In this document: positions 1-8,599 of the stretch, in pieces
Numbering within the stretch: the first letter of the stretch is position 1
How the letters are laid out: the number at the start of each line of letters is the position of its first letter
Source: Mycobacterium sp. MFM001
GTDB lineage: Bacteria; Actinomycetota; Actinomycetes; Mycobacteriales; Mycobacteriaceae
Direction: 5' to 3'
Length of the DNA stretch: 64,000 nucleotides
Assembly (NCBI RefSeq): GCF_003402475.1
Contig: NZ_BFAB01000005.1
Location: 251,633-315,632 of the forward strand
Program-made: the position numbers and the translations under genes
The notes under the pieces: generated by a model
What the model saw: only the letters and a program-made list of their open reading frames with translations
Databases searched by the model: none
What the model was told of the DNA's origin: nothing

Positions 1-579
1 ATCCAGGTGGCGGGTCGGCGGGTAGCCGGCCTCCGCGCCGGCGATGTCGAAACCCACGACGCCCTTGTCCCGGAACCGGATTGCCAGCTCGGCGATCTCG
101 CGGGACAACGCGGCGTGGCGCATCGCGGTGACCAGGCAGCGAACGGTGATGGCCCGCCCCGCGGCTGCGGCGGCCTTCTCGCCGTCGGCGAAACCTGCCA
201 GCACCGCGTCGACCACCTCGTCGAACGACAGCCCGCGGTTGATGTGCAGCTCGGGGGCGAACCGCACCTCGGCGTACACCACCGAGTCGGCGGCCAGGTC
301 CTCCACGCACTCGTAGGCGACCCGGTGCAGCGCCTCGGGCGTCTGCATCACCGCGACGGTGTGGGCGAACGGTTCGAGGTAGCGCTCCAGTGAACCGCTG
401 TAGGACCGAGTGTGAAACCAGCGGGCGAGTTCCTCGACGTCGGTCGCGGGCAGGTCGTCGTAGCCCAGTTGCCCGGCGAGATCCAACACGGTGGCCGGGC
501 GCAGCCCGCCGTCGAGATGGTCGTGCAGCAGCGCCTTGGGCGCCCGCTGAATGGCCTCCAGGCTCAGCGGCGTCGTCAT
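1..579 (-). CDS. add: Adenosine deaminase, 3' end outside the window
   Basis: Deaminates adenosine or deoxyadenosine to (deoxy)inosine in cytosolic purine salvage. Only the first 193 residues are present; the gene runs off the left edge. The N-terminus carries the metal-binding HDHLDG motif (H19, H21) of the amidohydrolase-fold deaminases, and the segment up to about residue 190 looks like this family throughout. The ATG at 579 overlaps the deoA stop as ATGA (576-579), so it is translationally coupled as the last gene of a cdd-deoA-add operon. The same order is known from M. tuberculosis Rv3315c-Rv3313c. Confidence 0.93.
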   Translation of the reverse strand, partial: MTTPLSLEAIQRAPKALLHDHLDGGLRPATVLDLAGQLGYDDLPATDVEELARWFHTRSYSGSLERYLEPFAHTVAVMQTPEALHRVAYECVEDLAADSVVYAEVRFAPELHINRGLSFDEVVDAVLAGFADGEKAAAAAGRAITVRCLVTAMRHAALSREIAELAIRFRDKGVVGFDIAGAEAGYPPTRHLD

Positions 580-1847
580 GCGGTGATCCGATCGATGACC
601 AGCGGCCGCGGGGCCGGCGCCGCGTCCCCGACGCTCCAGCCGCCGTCGAGCTCGGCCATCGCCGCCGCGAAGCGTTCCGGGGTGTCGGTGTACAGCGTGA
701 ACAGCAGCTCGCCGGCGGCGACGGGCTCGCCGGGCCGGCGATGGATGCGGATCCCCGCGCCGGGCTGCACCCGTTCGCCCGGGCGGGACCTGCCCGCGCC
801 GAGCCGCCATGCCGTCATACCCACTGCCATCGCGTCGATGTCGCCCATTGTGCCGCCCCGAGGAGCGGTGATGCTCTCCGAACACGCGCCAAGGGGCAAC
901 GGCACCGACAAGTCGCCGCCCTGCGCGGCAATGAGCGCCCGGAAGCGGTCCATCGCGGTGCCGTCGCGCAGGGTCTCCGCGGGGTCGCGGCCGTCGAGGC
1001 CGGCGAGCCGCAGCATCTCGGTGGCCAGCGTGACCGTCAGCTCCACCACGTCGGGCGGCCCGCCGCCGGCCAGCACGTCCAGCGCCTCGGCGACCTCCAG
1101 CGCATTGCCTGCCGTGTACCCGAGAGGGTGGTTCATGTCGGTGAGCAGGGCGTGCGTCGGCACACCATTAGCGTTGCCGAGCCGGACCATCGCGTGCGCC
1201 AGCTCGCGGGCCTGGCTTTCCGCCTTCATGAAGGCCCCGGAGCCGACCTTGACGTCGAGCACCAGCGCGCGGGCGCCCTCGGCCAGCTTCTTGCTCATCA
1301 CCGAGCTGGCGATCAGCGGCAGCGACTCGACGGTGCCGGTGATATCGCGCAGCGCGTAGAGCTTTGCGTCGGCGGGCGCCAACCGCCCGGCCGCGAAGAT
1401 CGCCGCGCCGATGTCGTGAAGTTGTTGGCGCACTTGGCTATTGGGCAATTCAGCGGTGAAGCCGGCGATGGATTCCAGCTTGTCGAGAGTGCCGCCGGTG
1501 TGGCCCAGCCCGCGGCCGGACGCCTGTGGCACCGCGGCACCGCACGCCGCCACGACCGCCACCAACGGCAGGGTGATCTTGTCGCCGACCCCGCCGGTGG
1601 AGTGTTTGTCGACGGTGACCAGGTCGCCGAAGTCCAGCCGCTCGCCGGAGGCGATCATCGCCGCCGTCCAGCGCGCGGTCTCGTCGGCGCCCATGCCGCG
1701 CAGGAAGATCGCCATCAGCAGCGCCGACATCTGTTCCTCGGCGATCTGTCCGGCGGTGTAGGCGTCGATCACCCAGTCGATCGCGGCGTCGGAGAGCCGG
1801 CCGCCGTCGCGTTTGGTCTTGATGACCGTCGGCGCGTCGAAGGTCAT
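576..1847 (-). CDS. deoA: Thymidine phosphorylase
   Basis: Phosphorolyses thymidine or deoxyuridine to the base and deoxyribose-1-phosphate. The protein has 423 residues, near the usual length. [10 protein letters not shown] at 81-90 is the phosphate-binding signature of the pyrimidine nucleoside phosphorylases, followed by the glycine-rich stretch [10 protein letters not shown] typical of them. The reading frame extends upstream to 2060, but the ATG at 1847 fits the family N-terminus and overlaps the cdd stop by four bases (1844-1847), so I chose it. Second gene of the nucleoside salvage operon. Confidence 0.95.
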   Translation of the reverse strand: MTFDAPTVIKTKRDGGRLSDAAIDWVIDAYTAGQIAEEQMSALLMAIFLRGMGADETARWTAAMIASGERLDFGDLVTVDKHSTGGVGDKITLPLVAVVAACGAAVPQASGRGLGHTGGTLDKLESIAGFTAELPNSQVRQQLHDIGAAIFAAGRLAPADAKLYALRDITGTVESLPLIASSVMSKKLAEGARALVLDVKVGSGAFMKAESQARELAHAMVRLGNANGVPTHALLTDMNHPLGYTAGNALEVAEALDVLAGGGPPDVVELTVTLATEMLRLAGLDGRDPAETLRDGTAMDRFRALIAAQGGDLSVPLPLGACSESITAPRGGTMGDIDAMAVGMTAWRLGAGRSRPGERVQPGAGIRIHRRPGEPVAAGELLFTLYTDTPERFAAAMAELDGGWSVGDAAPAPRPLVIDRITA

Positions 1848-2239
1848 TGCAGCCTGTCCGGCCCGAACGCGTCCGGCAGCAAGTCGGCGAGCCGCCGCGG
1901 TCCGTCGGGGTGATCGATCAGCATCTCCGGCCCGCCGTGCTCCAACAACACCTGCCGGCAGCGCCCGCACGGCATCAGCAGTGACCCGTCGGCGTCGACG
2001 CACACCAGCGCGACCAGCCGGCCGCCGCCGCTCGAATGTAAGGCACACACCACACCGCATTCGGCGCAGAGACCTAGGCCATATGAGACATTCTCCACAT
2101 TGCAGCCGGTGACCACGCGGCGATCGTCGACCAGCGCCGCGGCCCCCACCCGCAGTCGGGAATACGGCGCATATGCGCCCTGTGCGGCTTGGATCGCCTT
2201 GTCCCGCAGGCTATTCCAGTCGATCGCGGCTGCCGTCAT
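1844..2239 (-). CDS. cdd: Cytidine deaminase
   Basis: Converts cytidine or deoxycytidine to uridine or deoxyuridine; its product feeds the downstream thymidine phosphorylase. It has 131 residues, the length of the small homotetrameric type. NVEN (47-50) binds the ribose, C58-A-E60 supplies one zinc ligand and the catalytic glutamate, and PCGRC (90-94) supplies C91 and C94. It is the first gene of the operon, divergent from sdhC across about 180 bp. No strong Shine-Dalgarno is visible before the ATG. Confidence 0.96.
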   Translation of the reverse strand: MTAAAIDWNSLRDKAIQAAQGAYAPYSRLRVGAAALVDDRRVVTGCNVENVSYGLGLCAECGVVCALHSSGGGRLVALVCVDADGSLLMPCGRCRQVLLEHGGPEMLIDHPDGPRRLADLLPDAFGPDRLQ

Positions 2240-2375
2240 GGCACTACCCGACGTGTGTGGAACGCATCAGCGCGCCCCGTTCACTGTTGGCCAATTCACA
2301 AGGCCACCCTAGGGTTTCTGACCGCGACCGGCAGCGGCGGCCGCGAAGTGGTTTATCCGCAGCTACAAATGGGAT

Positions 2376-2381
2376 TAGAGT
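2376..2381 (+). promoter_or_regulatory. Candidate -10 element for sdhCDAB
   Basis: TAGAGT fits the mycobacterial SigA-type TANNNT -10 pattern and lies 39 bp before the sdhC ATG, in the 181-bp gap between divergent cdd and sdhC. No convincing -35 is visible. This is a pattern match only. Confidence 0.35.
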
Positions 2382-2420
2382 CCACCCGACGGTTCCGTGA
2401 CCAGTTACTGGAGGGGGCTG

Positions 2421-2837
2421 ATGACGACGACGTCTGCGGCGGCGCAAGAATCGCGCATCCGACCGCCGCGCCGGACCTTGTATCGCGGCGACCCGGGTAT
2501 GTGGTCATGGGTCTTGCACCGCATCAGCGGCGCGACCATCTTCTTTTTTCTGTTCGTCCATGTCTTGGACACCGCGCTGGTGCGGGTGAGCCCGCAGACC
2601 TACAACGAGGTCATCAGCACCTACAAGACGCCGATCGTCGGGCTGATGGAACTCGGGCTGGTGGCCGCGGTGCTCTACCACGCACTCAACGGCGTGCGGG
2701 TTATCCTGATCGACTTCTGGGCGCAGGGCCCCCGCTACCAGCGACTGATGTTCTGGGCGATCGCGATCATCTGGCTGCTGGTGATGGTTCCGGCCGGAGT
2801 CGTGATCGGCATCCACATGGCGGAGCGCTTCTTATGA
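2421..2837 (+). CDS. sdhC: Succinate dehydrogenase cytochrome b subunit
   Basis: Membrane anchor of complex II that passes electrons from the iron-sulfur subunit to the quinone. The 138-residue form chosen starts at the ATG at 2421, preceded by a strong GGAGGGGG Shine-Dalgarno; a GTG at 2397 would add eight residues. The HRISGA motif (34-39) and the helix with FVHVLD hold the residues usual for quinone and haem contacts. Three hydrophobic helices are apparent. Its stop overlaps the sdhD ATG by four bases. It belongs to the four-gene sdhCDAB set corresponding to Rv3316-Rv3319. Confidence 0.93.
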   Translation: MTTTSAAAQESRIRPPRRTLYRGDPGMWSWVLHRISGATIFFFLFVHVLDTALVRVSPQTYNEVISTYKTPIVGLMELGLVAAVLYHALNGVRVILIDFWAQGPRYQRLMFWAIAIIWLLVMVPAGVVIGIHMAERFL

Positions 2838-3304
2838 CCACACCCGATCTACAGCTCGGCCGCGGCGACATCGCCCCGGTGCGACAGCGCAGCTACGACC
2901 GCCCGGCCGGACTGGACAACCCGCGGGCACCGCGACGCGGCTCCGGGATGCCCAACTTCGAGAAGTACGCCTGGCTGTTCATGCGCTTCTCCGGCATTGT
3001 GCTGGTCTTCTTGGCGCTGGGGCACCTGTTCGTGATGCTGATGTGGGACGACGGCGTGTACCGCATCGACTTCAACTACGTGGCGCAGCGGTGGGCGTCG
3101 CCGTTCTGGCAGACCTGGGACCTGCTGCTGCTGTGGCTGGCGCAGCTGCACGGCGGCAACGGCCTGCGCACGATCATCGGCGACTACACCCGCAAGGACT
3201 CCACCCGCTTCTGGCTGAACACCCTGCTGGCGTTGTCGATGGTCTTCACCCTGGTGCTCGGCACGTATGTGCTGCTGACGTTCGACCCGAACATCTCGGG
3301 ATAG
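2834..3304 (+). CDS. sdhD: Succinate dehydrogenase membrane anchor subunit
   Basis: Second membrane anchor of complex II, 156 residues. A hydrophilic N-terminus of about 45 residues is followed by three hydrophobic helices; the first has an MRFSGI segment and a histidine (GHLF) like the quinone/haem site of SdhC. The ATG at 2834 is coupled to the sdhC stop (ATGA), and sdhA starts 8 bp after its stop. The N-terminal extension is long for the family, but no better start is visible between the overlap and the first helix. Confidence 0.92.
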   Translation: MTTPDLQLGRGDIAPVRQRSYDRPAGLDNPRAPRRGSGMPNFEKYAWLFMRFSGIVLVFLALGHLFVMLMWDDGVYRIDFNYVAQRWASPFWQTWDLLLLWLAQLHGGNGLRTIIGDYTRKDSTRFWLNTLLALSMVFTLVLGTYVLLTFDPNISG

Positions 3305-3311
3305 GCGAGTC

Positions 3312-5066
3312 ATGATCCAAGAACATCGATACGACGTAGTGATCGTCGGCGCCGGCGGTGCCGGGATGCGGGCGGCCGTCGAGGCCGGGCCCCGGGCGCG
3401 CACCGCGGTGCTGACCAAGCTCTACCCGACCCGCAGCCACACCGGCGCCGCCCAGGGCGGCATGTGCGCGGCGCTGGCCAACGTCGAGGACGACAACTGG
3501 GAATGGCACACCTTCGACACCGTCAAGGGCGGCGACTATCTCGCCGACCAGGACGCCGTCGAGATCATGTGCAAGGAAGCCATCGACGCGGTGCTCGACC
3601 TGGAAAAGATGGGGATGCCGTTCAACCGCACCCCCGAGGGCCGCATCGACCAGCGCCGCTTCGGCGGGCACACCCGCGACCACGGTAAGGCCCCGGTGCG
3701 CCGGTCCTGTTACGCCGCCGACCGCACCGGCCACATGATTCTGCAGACGCTGTACCAGAACTGCGTCAAGCACGACGTGCAGTTCTTCAACGAGTTCTAC
3801 GTCCTCGACCTGCTGCTCACCGAAACCGGCAGCGGCCCGGTGACTTCCGGTGTCGTTGCCTACGAGCTGGCCACCGGCGACATCCACGTCTTCCACGCCA
3901 AGGCCGTGGTGATCGCGACCGGCGGCTCGGGCCGGATGTACAAGACCACCTCCAATGCGCACACGTTGACCGGCGACGGCATCGGCATCGTGTTCCGTAA
4001 GGGACTTCCGTTGGAGGACATGGAGTTTCACCAGTTCCATCCGACGGGCCTGGCCGGGCTGGGCATCCTGATCTCCGAAGCCGTGCGCGGCGAAGGCGGC
4101 CGGCTGCTCAACGGCGAGGGCGAGCGGTTCATGGAGCGCTACGCGCCGACGATCGTCGACCTGGCGCCGCGGGACATCGTGGCCCGCTCGATGGTGCGGG
4201 AAGTCCTGGAAGGCCGCGGCGCGGGCCCGAACAAGGACTACGTCTACATCGACGTGCGTCACCTCGGCGAAGACGTGCTGAACGCCAAGCTGCCCGACAT
4301 CACCGAGTTCGCCCGCACCTATCTCGGCGTGGACCCGGTCAACGAACTGGTCCCGGTGTACCCGACGTGTCACTACGTGATGGGCGGCATCCCGACGACG
4401 GTCACCGGACAGGTGTTGCGCGACAACACCAATACGGTGCCGGGGCTGTATGCGGCCGGCGAGTGCGCGTGCGTGTCGGTGCACGGCGCAAACCGGCTGG
4501 GCACCAATTCGCTGTTGGATATCAACGTCTTTGGCCGCCGGGCCGGTATCGCCGCAGCCAACTACGCGCTGGGCCATGACTTCGTCGACCTGCCGCCGGA
4601 GCCGGCCGGCATGGTGGTCGGCTGGGTCGGCGATATTTTGTCCGAGCACGGCAACGAGCGCGTCGCCGACATCCGCGGCGCGTTGCAGCAGTCGATGGAC
4701 AACAACGCGGCGGTGTTCCGCACCGAGGAGACGTTGAAGCAGGCGTTGACCGATATCCATGCTCTGAAAGAGCGGTATTCCCGAATCACCGTGCACGACA
4801 AGGGAAAGCGATTCAACAGCGACCTGCTGGAGGCGATCGAGCTGGGCTTTTTGCTGGAGCTGGCCGAGGTCACGGTCGTCGGCGCGTTGAACCGCAAGGA
4901 ATCTCGCGGCGGGCACGCCCGCGAGGACTACCCGAACCGCGACGACACCAACTACATGCGCCACACCATGGCCTACAAGCAGGGCAGCGAGCTGTTGTCC
5001 GACATCCGGCTGGATTTCAAGCCCGTCGTGCAGACCCGCTATGAACCAAAGGAACGGAAGTACTGA
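3312..5066 (+). CDS. sdhA: Succinate dehydrogenase flavoprotein subunit
   Basis: Oxidises succinate to fumarate, linking the TCA cycle and the respiratory chain. It has 584 residues, the full family length. VGAGGAG (12-18) is the dinucleotide-binding turn, H43 in RSHTGAAQGG is the expected site of covalent FAD attachment, and EFHQFHPTGL and HYVMGGIPT are substrate-site signatures. Third gene of sdhCDAB; its TGA overlaps the sdhB ATG by one base. This cluster resembles the Sdh2 enzyme of M. tuberculosis. Confidence 0.97.
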   Translation: MIQEHRYDVVIVGAGGAGMRAAVEAGPRARTAVLTKLYPTRSHTGAAQGGMCAALANVEDDNWEWHTFDTVKGGDYLADQDAVEIMCKEAIDAVLDLEKMGMPFNRTPEGRIDQRRFGGHTRDHGKAPVRRSCYAADRTGHMILQTLYQNCVKHDVQFFNEFYVLDLLLTETGSGPVTSGVVAYELATGDIHVFHAKAVVIATGGSGRMYKTTSNAHTLTGDGIGIVFRKGLPLEDMEFHQFHPTGLAGLGILISEAVRGEGGRLLNGEGERFMERYAPTIVDLAPRDIVARSMVREVLEGRGAGPNKDYVYIDVRHLGEDVLNAKLPDITEFARTYLGVDPVNELVPVYPTCHYVMGGIPTTVTGQVLRDNTNTVPGLYAAGECACVSVHGANRLGTNSLLDINVFGRRAGIAAANYALGHDFVDLPPEPAGMVVGWVGDILSEHGNERVADIRGALQQSMDNNAAVFRTEETLKQALTDIHALKERYSRITVHDKGKRFNSDLLEAIELGFLLELAEVTVVGALNRKESRGGHAREDYPNRDDTNYMRHTMAYKQGSELLSDIRLDFKPVVQTRYEPKERKY

Positions 5067-5854
5067 TGCCGTCAGACGAGGTTATCGAGACCGCGGAACC
5101 CGGGGACCCGCCGCTGCCGCCGGTGCCCGAGGGCGCGGTGATGGTGACGCTGAAGATCGCCCGGTTCAACCCGGAAAACCCCGACGCGGCCGGCTGGCAG
5201 AGCTTCCGGGTGCCGTGCCTGCCGAGCGACCGGATGCTCAACCTGCTGATCTACGTCAAGAGCTACCTCGACGGCACGCTGACCTTCCGGCGGTCCTGTG
5301 CGCACGGCGTGTGCGGGTCGGACGCAATGCGGATCAACGGCGTCAACCGGCTGGCGTGCAAGGTGCTGATGCGCGACCTGCTGCCCAAAAAGCCGGGCAA
5401 GCAGTTGACCATCACGGTCGAGCCGATTCGCGGGCTGCCGGTCGAAAAAGACTTAGTGGTCGACATGGAGCCGTTCTTCGACGCGTACCGGGCGGTCAAG
5501 CCGTACCTGATCACCAGCGGCAACCCGCCGACGCGGGAGCGCATCCAAAGTCAAACCGACCGCGCGCGCTACGACGACACCACGAAATGCATTCTGTGCG
5601 CGGCCTGTACGACCAGTTGCCCGGTGTTTTGGCATGAGGGTTCGTATTTCGGGCCCGCCGCGATCGTCAACGCCCACCGCTTCATCTTCGACAGCCGCGA
5701 CGAGGGCGCGGCCGAACGCCTCGACATCCTCAACGAGGCTGACGGGGTGTGGCGCTGCCGCACCACGTTCAACTGCACCGAGGCCTGCCCGCGCGGCATC
5801 GAGGTGACCAAGGCCATCCAGGAGGTCAAGCGCGCGCTGATGTTCGCGCGCTAA
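5066..5854 (+). CDS. sdhB: Succinate dehydrogenase iron-sulfur subunit
   Basis: Carries electrons from SdhA through three iron-sulfur clusters to the membrane anchors. It has 262 residues. The [2Fe-2S] site is C78-x4-C83-x2-D86-x11-C98; aspartate at the third position is known in other SdhB proteins, including the E. coli one. CILCAACTTSCPV and CTEACPRG in the C-terminal half hold the [4Fe-4S] and [3Fe-4S] ligands. Last gene of the operon, followed by a short hairpin. Confidence 0.96.
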   Translation: MPSDEVIETAEPGDPPLPPVPEGAVMVTLKIARFNPENPDAAGWQSFRVPCLPSDRMLNLLIYVKSYLDGTLTFRRSCAHGVCGSDAMRINGVNRLACKVLMRDLLPKKPGKQLTITVEPIRGLPVEKDLVVDMEPFFDAYRAVKPYLITSGNPPTRERIQSQTDRARYDDTTKCILCAACTTSCPVFWHEGSYFGPAAIVNAHRFIFDSRDEGAAERLDILNEADGVWRCRTTFNCTEACPRGIEVTKAIQEVKRALMFAR

Positions 5855-5874
5855 CCCCTTTTTGGCGCGAGCGT

Positions 5875-5895
5875 GCGTGTCCCCGGCCGACACGC
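5875..5895. terminator. Hairpin after sdhB
   Basis: A 7-bp perfect stem (GCGTGTC / GACACGC) with a 7-nt loop lies 20 bp after the sdhB stop. A T-run precedes the stem rather than following it, so this is not a classical intrinsic terminator, but position and strength make it a candidate transcript end. Confidence 0.4.
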
Positions 5896-5936
5896 CTCCT
5901 GGTTTTCCGGGTTTGCGGCCGACGCGCCGCAGTCCC

Positions 5937-5963
5937 TGTCACACCTGGGCGACCTGTCTCGTC
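5937..5963 (+). promoter_or_regulatory. ECF41 (SigJ)-type promoter
   Basis: TGTCACA (5937-5943), exactly 16 bp, then CGTC (5960-5963). This is the published recognition pattern of ECF41 sigma factors, the group containing mycobacterial SigJ. The downstream ATG lies 8 bp after CGTC, so the transcript should be leaderless or nearly so. The controlled gene is of the carboxymuconolactone decarboxylase type, the classical ECF41 target, and sigJ itself lies about 3 kb away. Confidence 0.75.
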
Positions 5964-5971
5964 TAACGGGT

Positions 5972-6547
5972 ATGACACAGGAAACCCGTATCGAACCCCT
6001 ATCCCCGAAGAAGGCCCCGCTGTGGGTCCGCGCCGCCTACCGCTACGCCAAGCGGCGGTTCGGCGAAGTGCCCGAACCGTTTACGATCGTGGCCCATCAC
6101 CCGCGGCTGCTGGCCGCCAATGCGGTCCACGAAACGATGCTCGAACGCGGCTCGAAAGCCCTGCCGGCGAGCGTGCGTGAGCTGGCGGTCTTTTGGACCG
6201 CGCGCACCATCGGCTGCTCGTGGTGCGTCGACTTCGGCTCCATGCTGCAGCGCCTCGACGGCCTCGACGTCGAAAGGCTCAAAGACATCGACAATTACGC
6301 GACGTCGCCGCACTACACCGACGACGAGCGCGCCGCCATCGCCTACGCCGACGCGATGACCACCGACCCGCACTCCGTCACCGACCAGCAGGTCGCCGAT
6401 CTGCGGGCACGATTCGGCGACGCCGGCGTGATCGAGCTGAGCTATCAGATCGGCGTGGAGAACATGCGGGCCCGGATGTATTCCGCACTGGGCATCACCG
6501 AGCAGGGCTTCAACTCCGGTGACGCGTGCCGGGTGCCGTGGCCTTAG
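5972..6547 (+). CDS. AhpD-like / carboxymuconolactone decarboxylase family protein
   Basis: A probable all-alpha AhpD-fold redox protein of 191 residues. E70, C82 and C85 (C-S-W-C) keep the Glu-x11-Cys-x2-Cys spacing of AhpD, but the histidine four residues after the second cysteine in AhpD is G89 here, so peroxidase chemistry is uncertain. The ATG at 5972 was chosen because an ECF41-type promoter ends just before it; the frame is open upstream to 5873. Linkage of this family with ECF41 sigma factors is well documented. The physiological substrate is unknown. Confidence 0.85.
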   Translation: MTQETRIEPLSPKKAPLWVRAAYRYAKRRFGEVPEPFTIVAHHPRLLAANAVHETMLERGSKALPASVRELAVFWTARTIGCSWCVDFGSMLQRLDGLDVERLKDIDNYATSPHYTDDERAAIAYADAMTTDPHSVTDQQVADLRARFGDAGVIELSYQIGVENMRARMYSALGITEQGFNSGDACRVPWP

Positions 6548-6593
6548 CAGCGATGCCAGCGACTCGCCGCGAAAACAGCGCTACAGTGGCGCA

Positions 6594-7355
6594 ATGCGCG
6601 TCTGGGACCTGGGATCGGGTCGGCACATGGTTGCCGGCGCGTTCTCCGACCTCGCGCTCCACCATCACCCCGCCGTTCAAATCACGGTCGGTGGGCAGGG
6701 TGCGTTAACGGTTACCGGCGCCGATGATCGGCACGACGTGTGCCGGCTGGTTGTGGTGGGTAGCGGAGCACGCCATGCCGTGCGCTCAGATGCGAAATCC
6801 AAAGCGTTGACGCTGTATTTCGGCTTGCAAACACCGCAGGGCGACGCGCTGAACACATTGAGCCGCAGCCGCGGTCGCCGAGGTGTCTGGATCGTCGACG
6901 ACGGACAGCAATTGGCCGAAGCCACAACCGCGTTGCTCGACGCCAACGGCCCGCATGCCGCAGCCGACTTCCTCGTCGATCAGCTGCAGGGAATGGCGCA
7001 CCAGTGCTCTAGCGAGTCACGAGCCGTCCACCCGCAGCTACGGCAGGCGATCGAAGTCGTTTCGACCCGCGTGCCCGATCACATCGATCTGGCTTCGGTC
7101 GCAGGCGCCGTCGCGCTGTCGCCCGACTACCTCGGGAGGCTGTGCAAGCAGCAGACCGGCGTCTCGTTCTCGGCCGCCATCCGGTGGCAACGCCTGGTGA
7201 CCGCCATCGGCCACCTGGTCGACGGCCACTCCGTCACCGATGCTGCCCACCTGGCCGGATTCGCCGACGGCTCGCACGCCAACAGGGTGTGCTGGGAGAT
7301 GACCGGAGCGGCCCCACGCGAGTTCGCGCAAGCCGTTCGCAAAACCCGGATCTGA
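6594..7355 (+). CDS. AraC-family transcriptional regulator
   Basis: A 253-residue regulator with a cupin-like N-terminal sensor half (histidine-rich start HHHPAVQ) and a C-terminal AraC double helix-turn-helix over about residues 150-253, including LSPDYLGRLCKQQTGVSF and the second helix pair around GFADGSHANRV. The ATG at 6594 was preferred to an upstream in-frame start at 6519 that overlaps the preceding gene. It is followed in the same direction by a lipase-type hydrolase, its likeliest target. The ligand cannot be inferred. Confidence 0.85.
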   Translation: MRVWDLGSGRHMVAGAFSDLALHHHPAVQITVGGQGALTVTGADDRHDVCRLVVVGSGARHAVRSDAKSKALTLYFGLQTPQGDALNTLSRSRGRRGVWIVDDGQQLAEATTALLDANGPHAAADFLVDQLQGMAHQCSSESRAVHPQLRQAIEVVSTRVPDHIDLASVAGAVALSPDYLGRLCKQQTGVSFSAAIRWQRLVTAIGHLVDGHSVTDAAHLAGFADGSHANRVCWEMTGAAPREFAQAVRKTRI

Positions 7356-7364
7356 CGGATCCAT

Positions 7365-7398
7365 CCAAGCGTTCCCGTCGTGGTTGACCCACGCTTGG
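7365..7398. terminator. Inverted repeat after the AraC gene
   Basis: CCAAGCGT (7365-7372) and ACGCTTGG (7391-7398) form a perfect 8-bp stem with an 18-nt loop, 10 bp after the regulator stop codon. No T-run follows. It could end the regulator transcript or be a binding site ahead of the lipase gene. Confidence 0.35.
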
Positions 7399-7543
7399 GA
7401 TATGCCGGTGATGTCTCAATTCGAGCGAGCCTACTGCACCGAGTGTGCGCGACGCTGGCTTACCGTCACTGTCCGGTCTCAACTTCTCGGCCACGTAATG
7501 CGATTCGTCGGCCACAAAAACACATAGCGAACGGAGGCATCTC

Positions 7544-8599
7544 ATGACAGTCCACGCAAAGGCGGCAGTGCTTCGCGCGCTATTCAAGCTGCCCACGCCG
7601 GTACGCCGCCTACTAGCAGGGCCGCCGGTCCGAATCGACGGCCAGGAGCAAGCGCTGGACGCGCAGCTCATGATCCGGCTCAAAAACCTTTCCGGCTCAG
7701 ACGTTTTCACCGATCCAATCGCCGAGGCCCGTACGCGCTACGACGGACTCCCGCAACTCACCGGATACGAATCGCCGGTACCGGTCGCCACGCGGGAGGT
7801 CATCATCCCCGCTGAGCACGGCTACATCCCGGCGACCCTGTACACCCCTGCCGACCTCGCAACCCCGTCGGGGCTCCTGGTGTACTACCACGGCGGCGGC
7901 TTCTCCGTCGGCTCCCGCATCAGCCACGACCCGGTCGCCCGATTCTTGGCGATCAACGCCGGCGTACGAGTGCTGTCGGTCGAGTATCGACGCGCCCCCG
8001 ACCACCGGTTCCCCGCTGCTGTCGAGGACGCAATCACCGCCTTCGAATATGCCTGCCGCACGACCGATCTGGGTGCAGATCCGGACCGCATCGCGGTCGG
8101 CGGGGACAGCGCCGGCGGCAATCTTGCAGCGGTCACCGCACAACAGGCGGTGCGATGGGGTGCTCCGCTGCCGAGGTTTCAGCTGCTGATGTATCCCCCG
8201 ACCGACTTGAGCACCCGTTGGCCGTCGCGTGACCTCTTCAACCGGAGCTCCACCTTCACCGACCAGAATTTGCAGTGGGCGCTGGGCAACTACCTACCGC
8301 CGGGCACCGATCTGCGCGATCCGCGATTGTCTCCGCTACACGGTGACGTCAACGGCCTGCCGCCCGCCTATATCGCCACCGCGGGTTTCGATCCGCTGCG
8401 CGACGAGGGCGAGGCATACGCCGACAAACTGCAAGGCGCCGGTGTCCCGGTAGTACTGACCCGCCAGGCCGACCTACCGCACGCATTTTTGAACTTCGTG
8501 GGGCTCGGCGGTCGGTTCGCCCAAGCCGCCGCCGAGGCGGCCGAAGCGCTGAAACACGGCCTCGCCGTTGCTACCGAGACCGCAGCGGAGAGCCGGTGA
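7544..8599 (+). CDS. Alpha/beta hydrolase of the hormone-sensitive lipase (Lip) family
   Basis: Carboxylester hydrolase, 351 residues. HGGG (116-119) forms the oxyanion hole, GDSAGG (187-192) holds nucleophile S189, D283 in DPLRDE and H313 in LPHAF complete the triad. There is no signal peptide, so it is probably cytosolic, like many mycobacterial Lip esterases acting on short acyl chains. A clear GGAGG lies before the ATG. Its last 29 bp overlap the end of convergent sigJ. The AraC gene upstream is a plausible regulator; which Lip number it matches cannot be said. Confidence 0.9.
   Translation: MTVHAKAAVLRALFKLPTPVRRLLAGPPVRIDGQEQALDAQLMIRLKNLSGSDVFTDPIAEARTRYDGLPQLTGYESPVPVATREVIIPAEHGYIPATLYTPADLATPSGLLVYYHGGGFSVGSRISHDPVARFLAINAGVRVLSVEYRRAPDHRFPAAVEDAITAFEYACRTTDLGADPDRIAVGGDSAGGNLAAVTAQQAVRWGAPLPRFQLLMYPPTDLSTRWPSRDLFNRSSTFTDQNLQWALGNYLPPGTDLRDPRLSPLHGDVNGLPPAYIATAGFDPLRDEGEAYADKLQGAGVPVVLTRQADLPHAFLNFVGLGGRFAQAAAEAAEALKHGLAVATETAAESR

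Noticed and set aside
2397-2420. GTG at 2397 as the sdhC start
   Set aside because: The ATG at 2421 has a strong GGAGGGGG at the right distance; the GTG has none.
3246-4964. Long open frame antisense to sdhA, and similar long frames antisense to icd2, dnaE2, acrA1 and GH65
   Set aside because: High GC leaves few stops in the antisense frames. The sense proteins have complete family motifs, while the antisense translations are rich in R, A, H and V without any recognisable domain.
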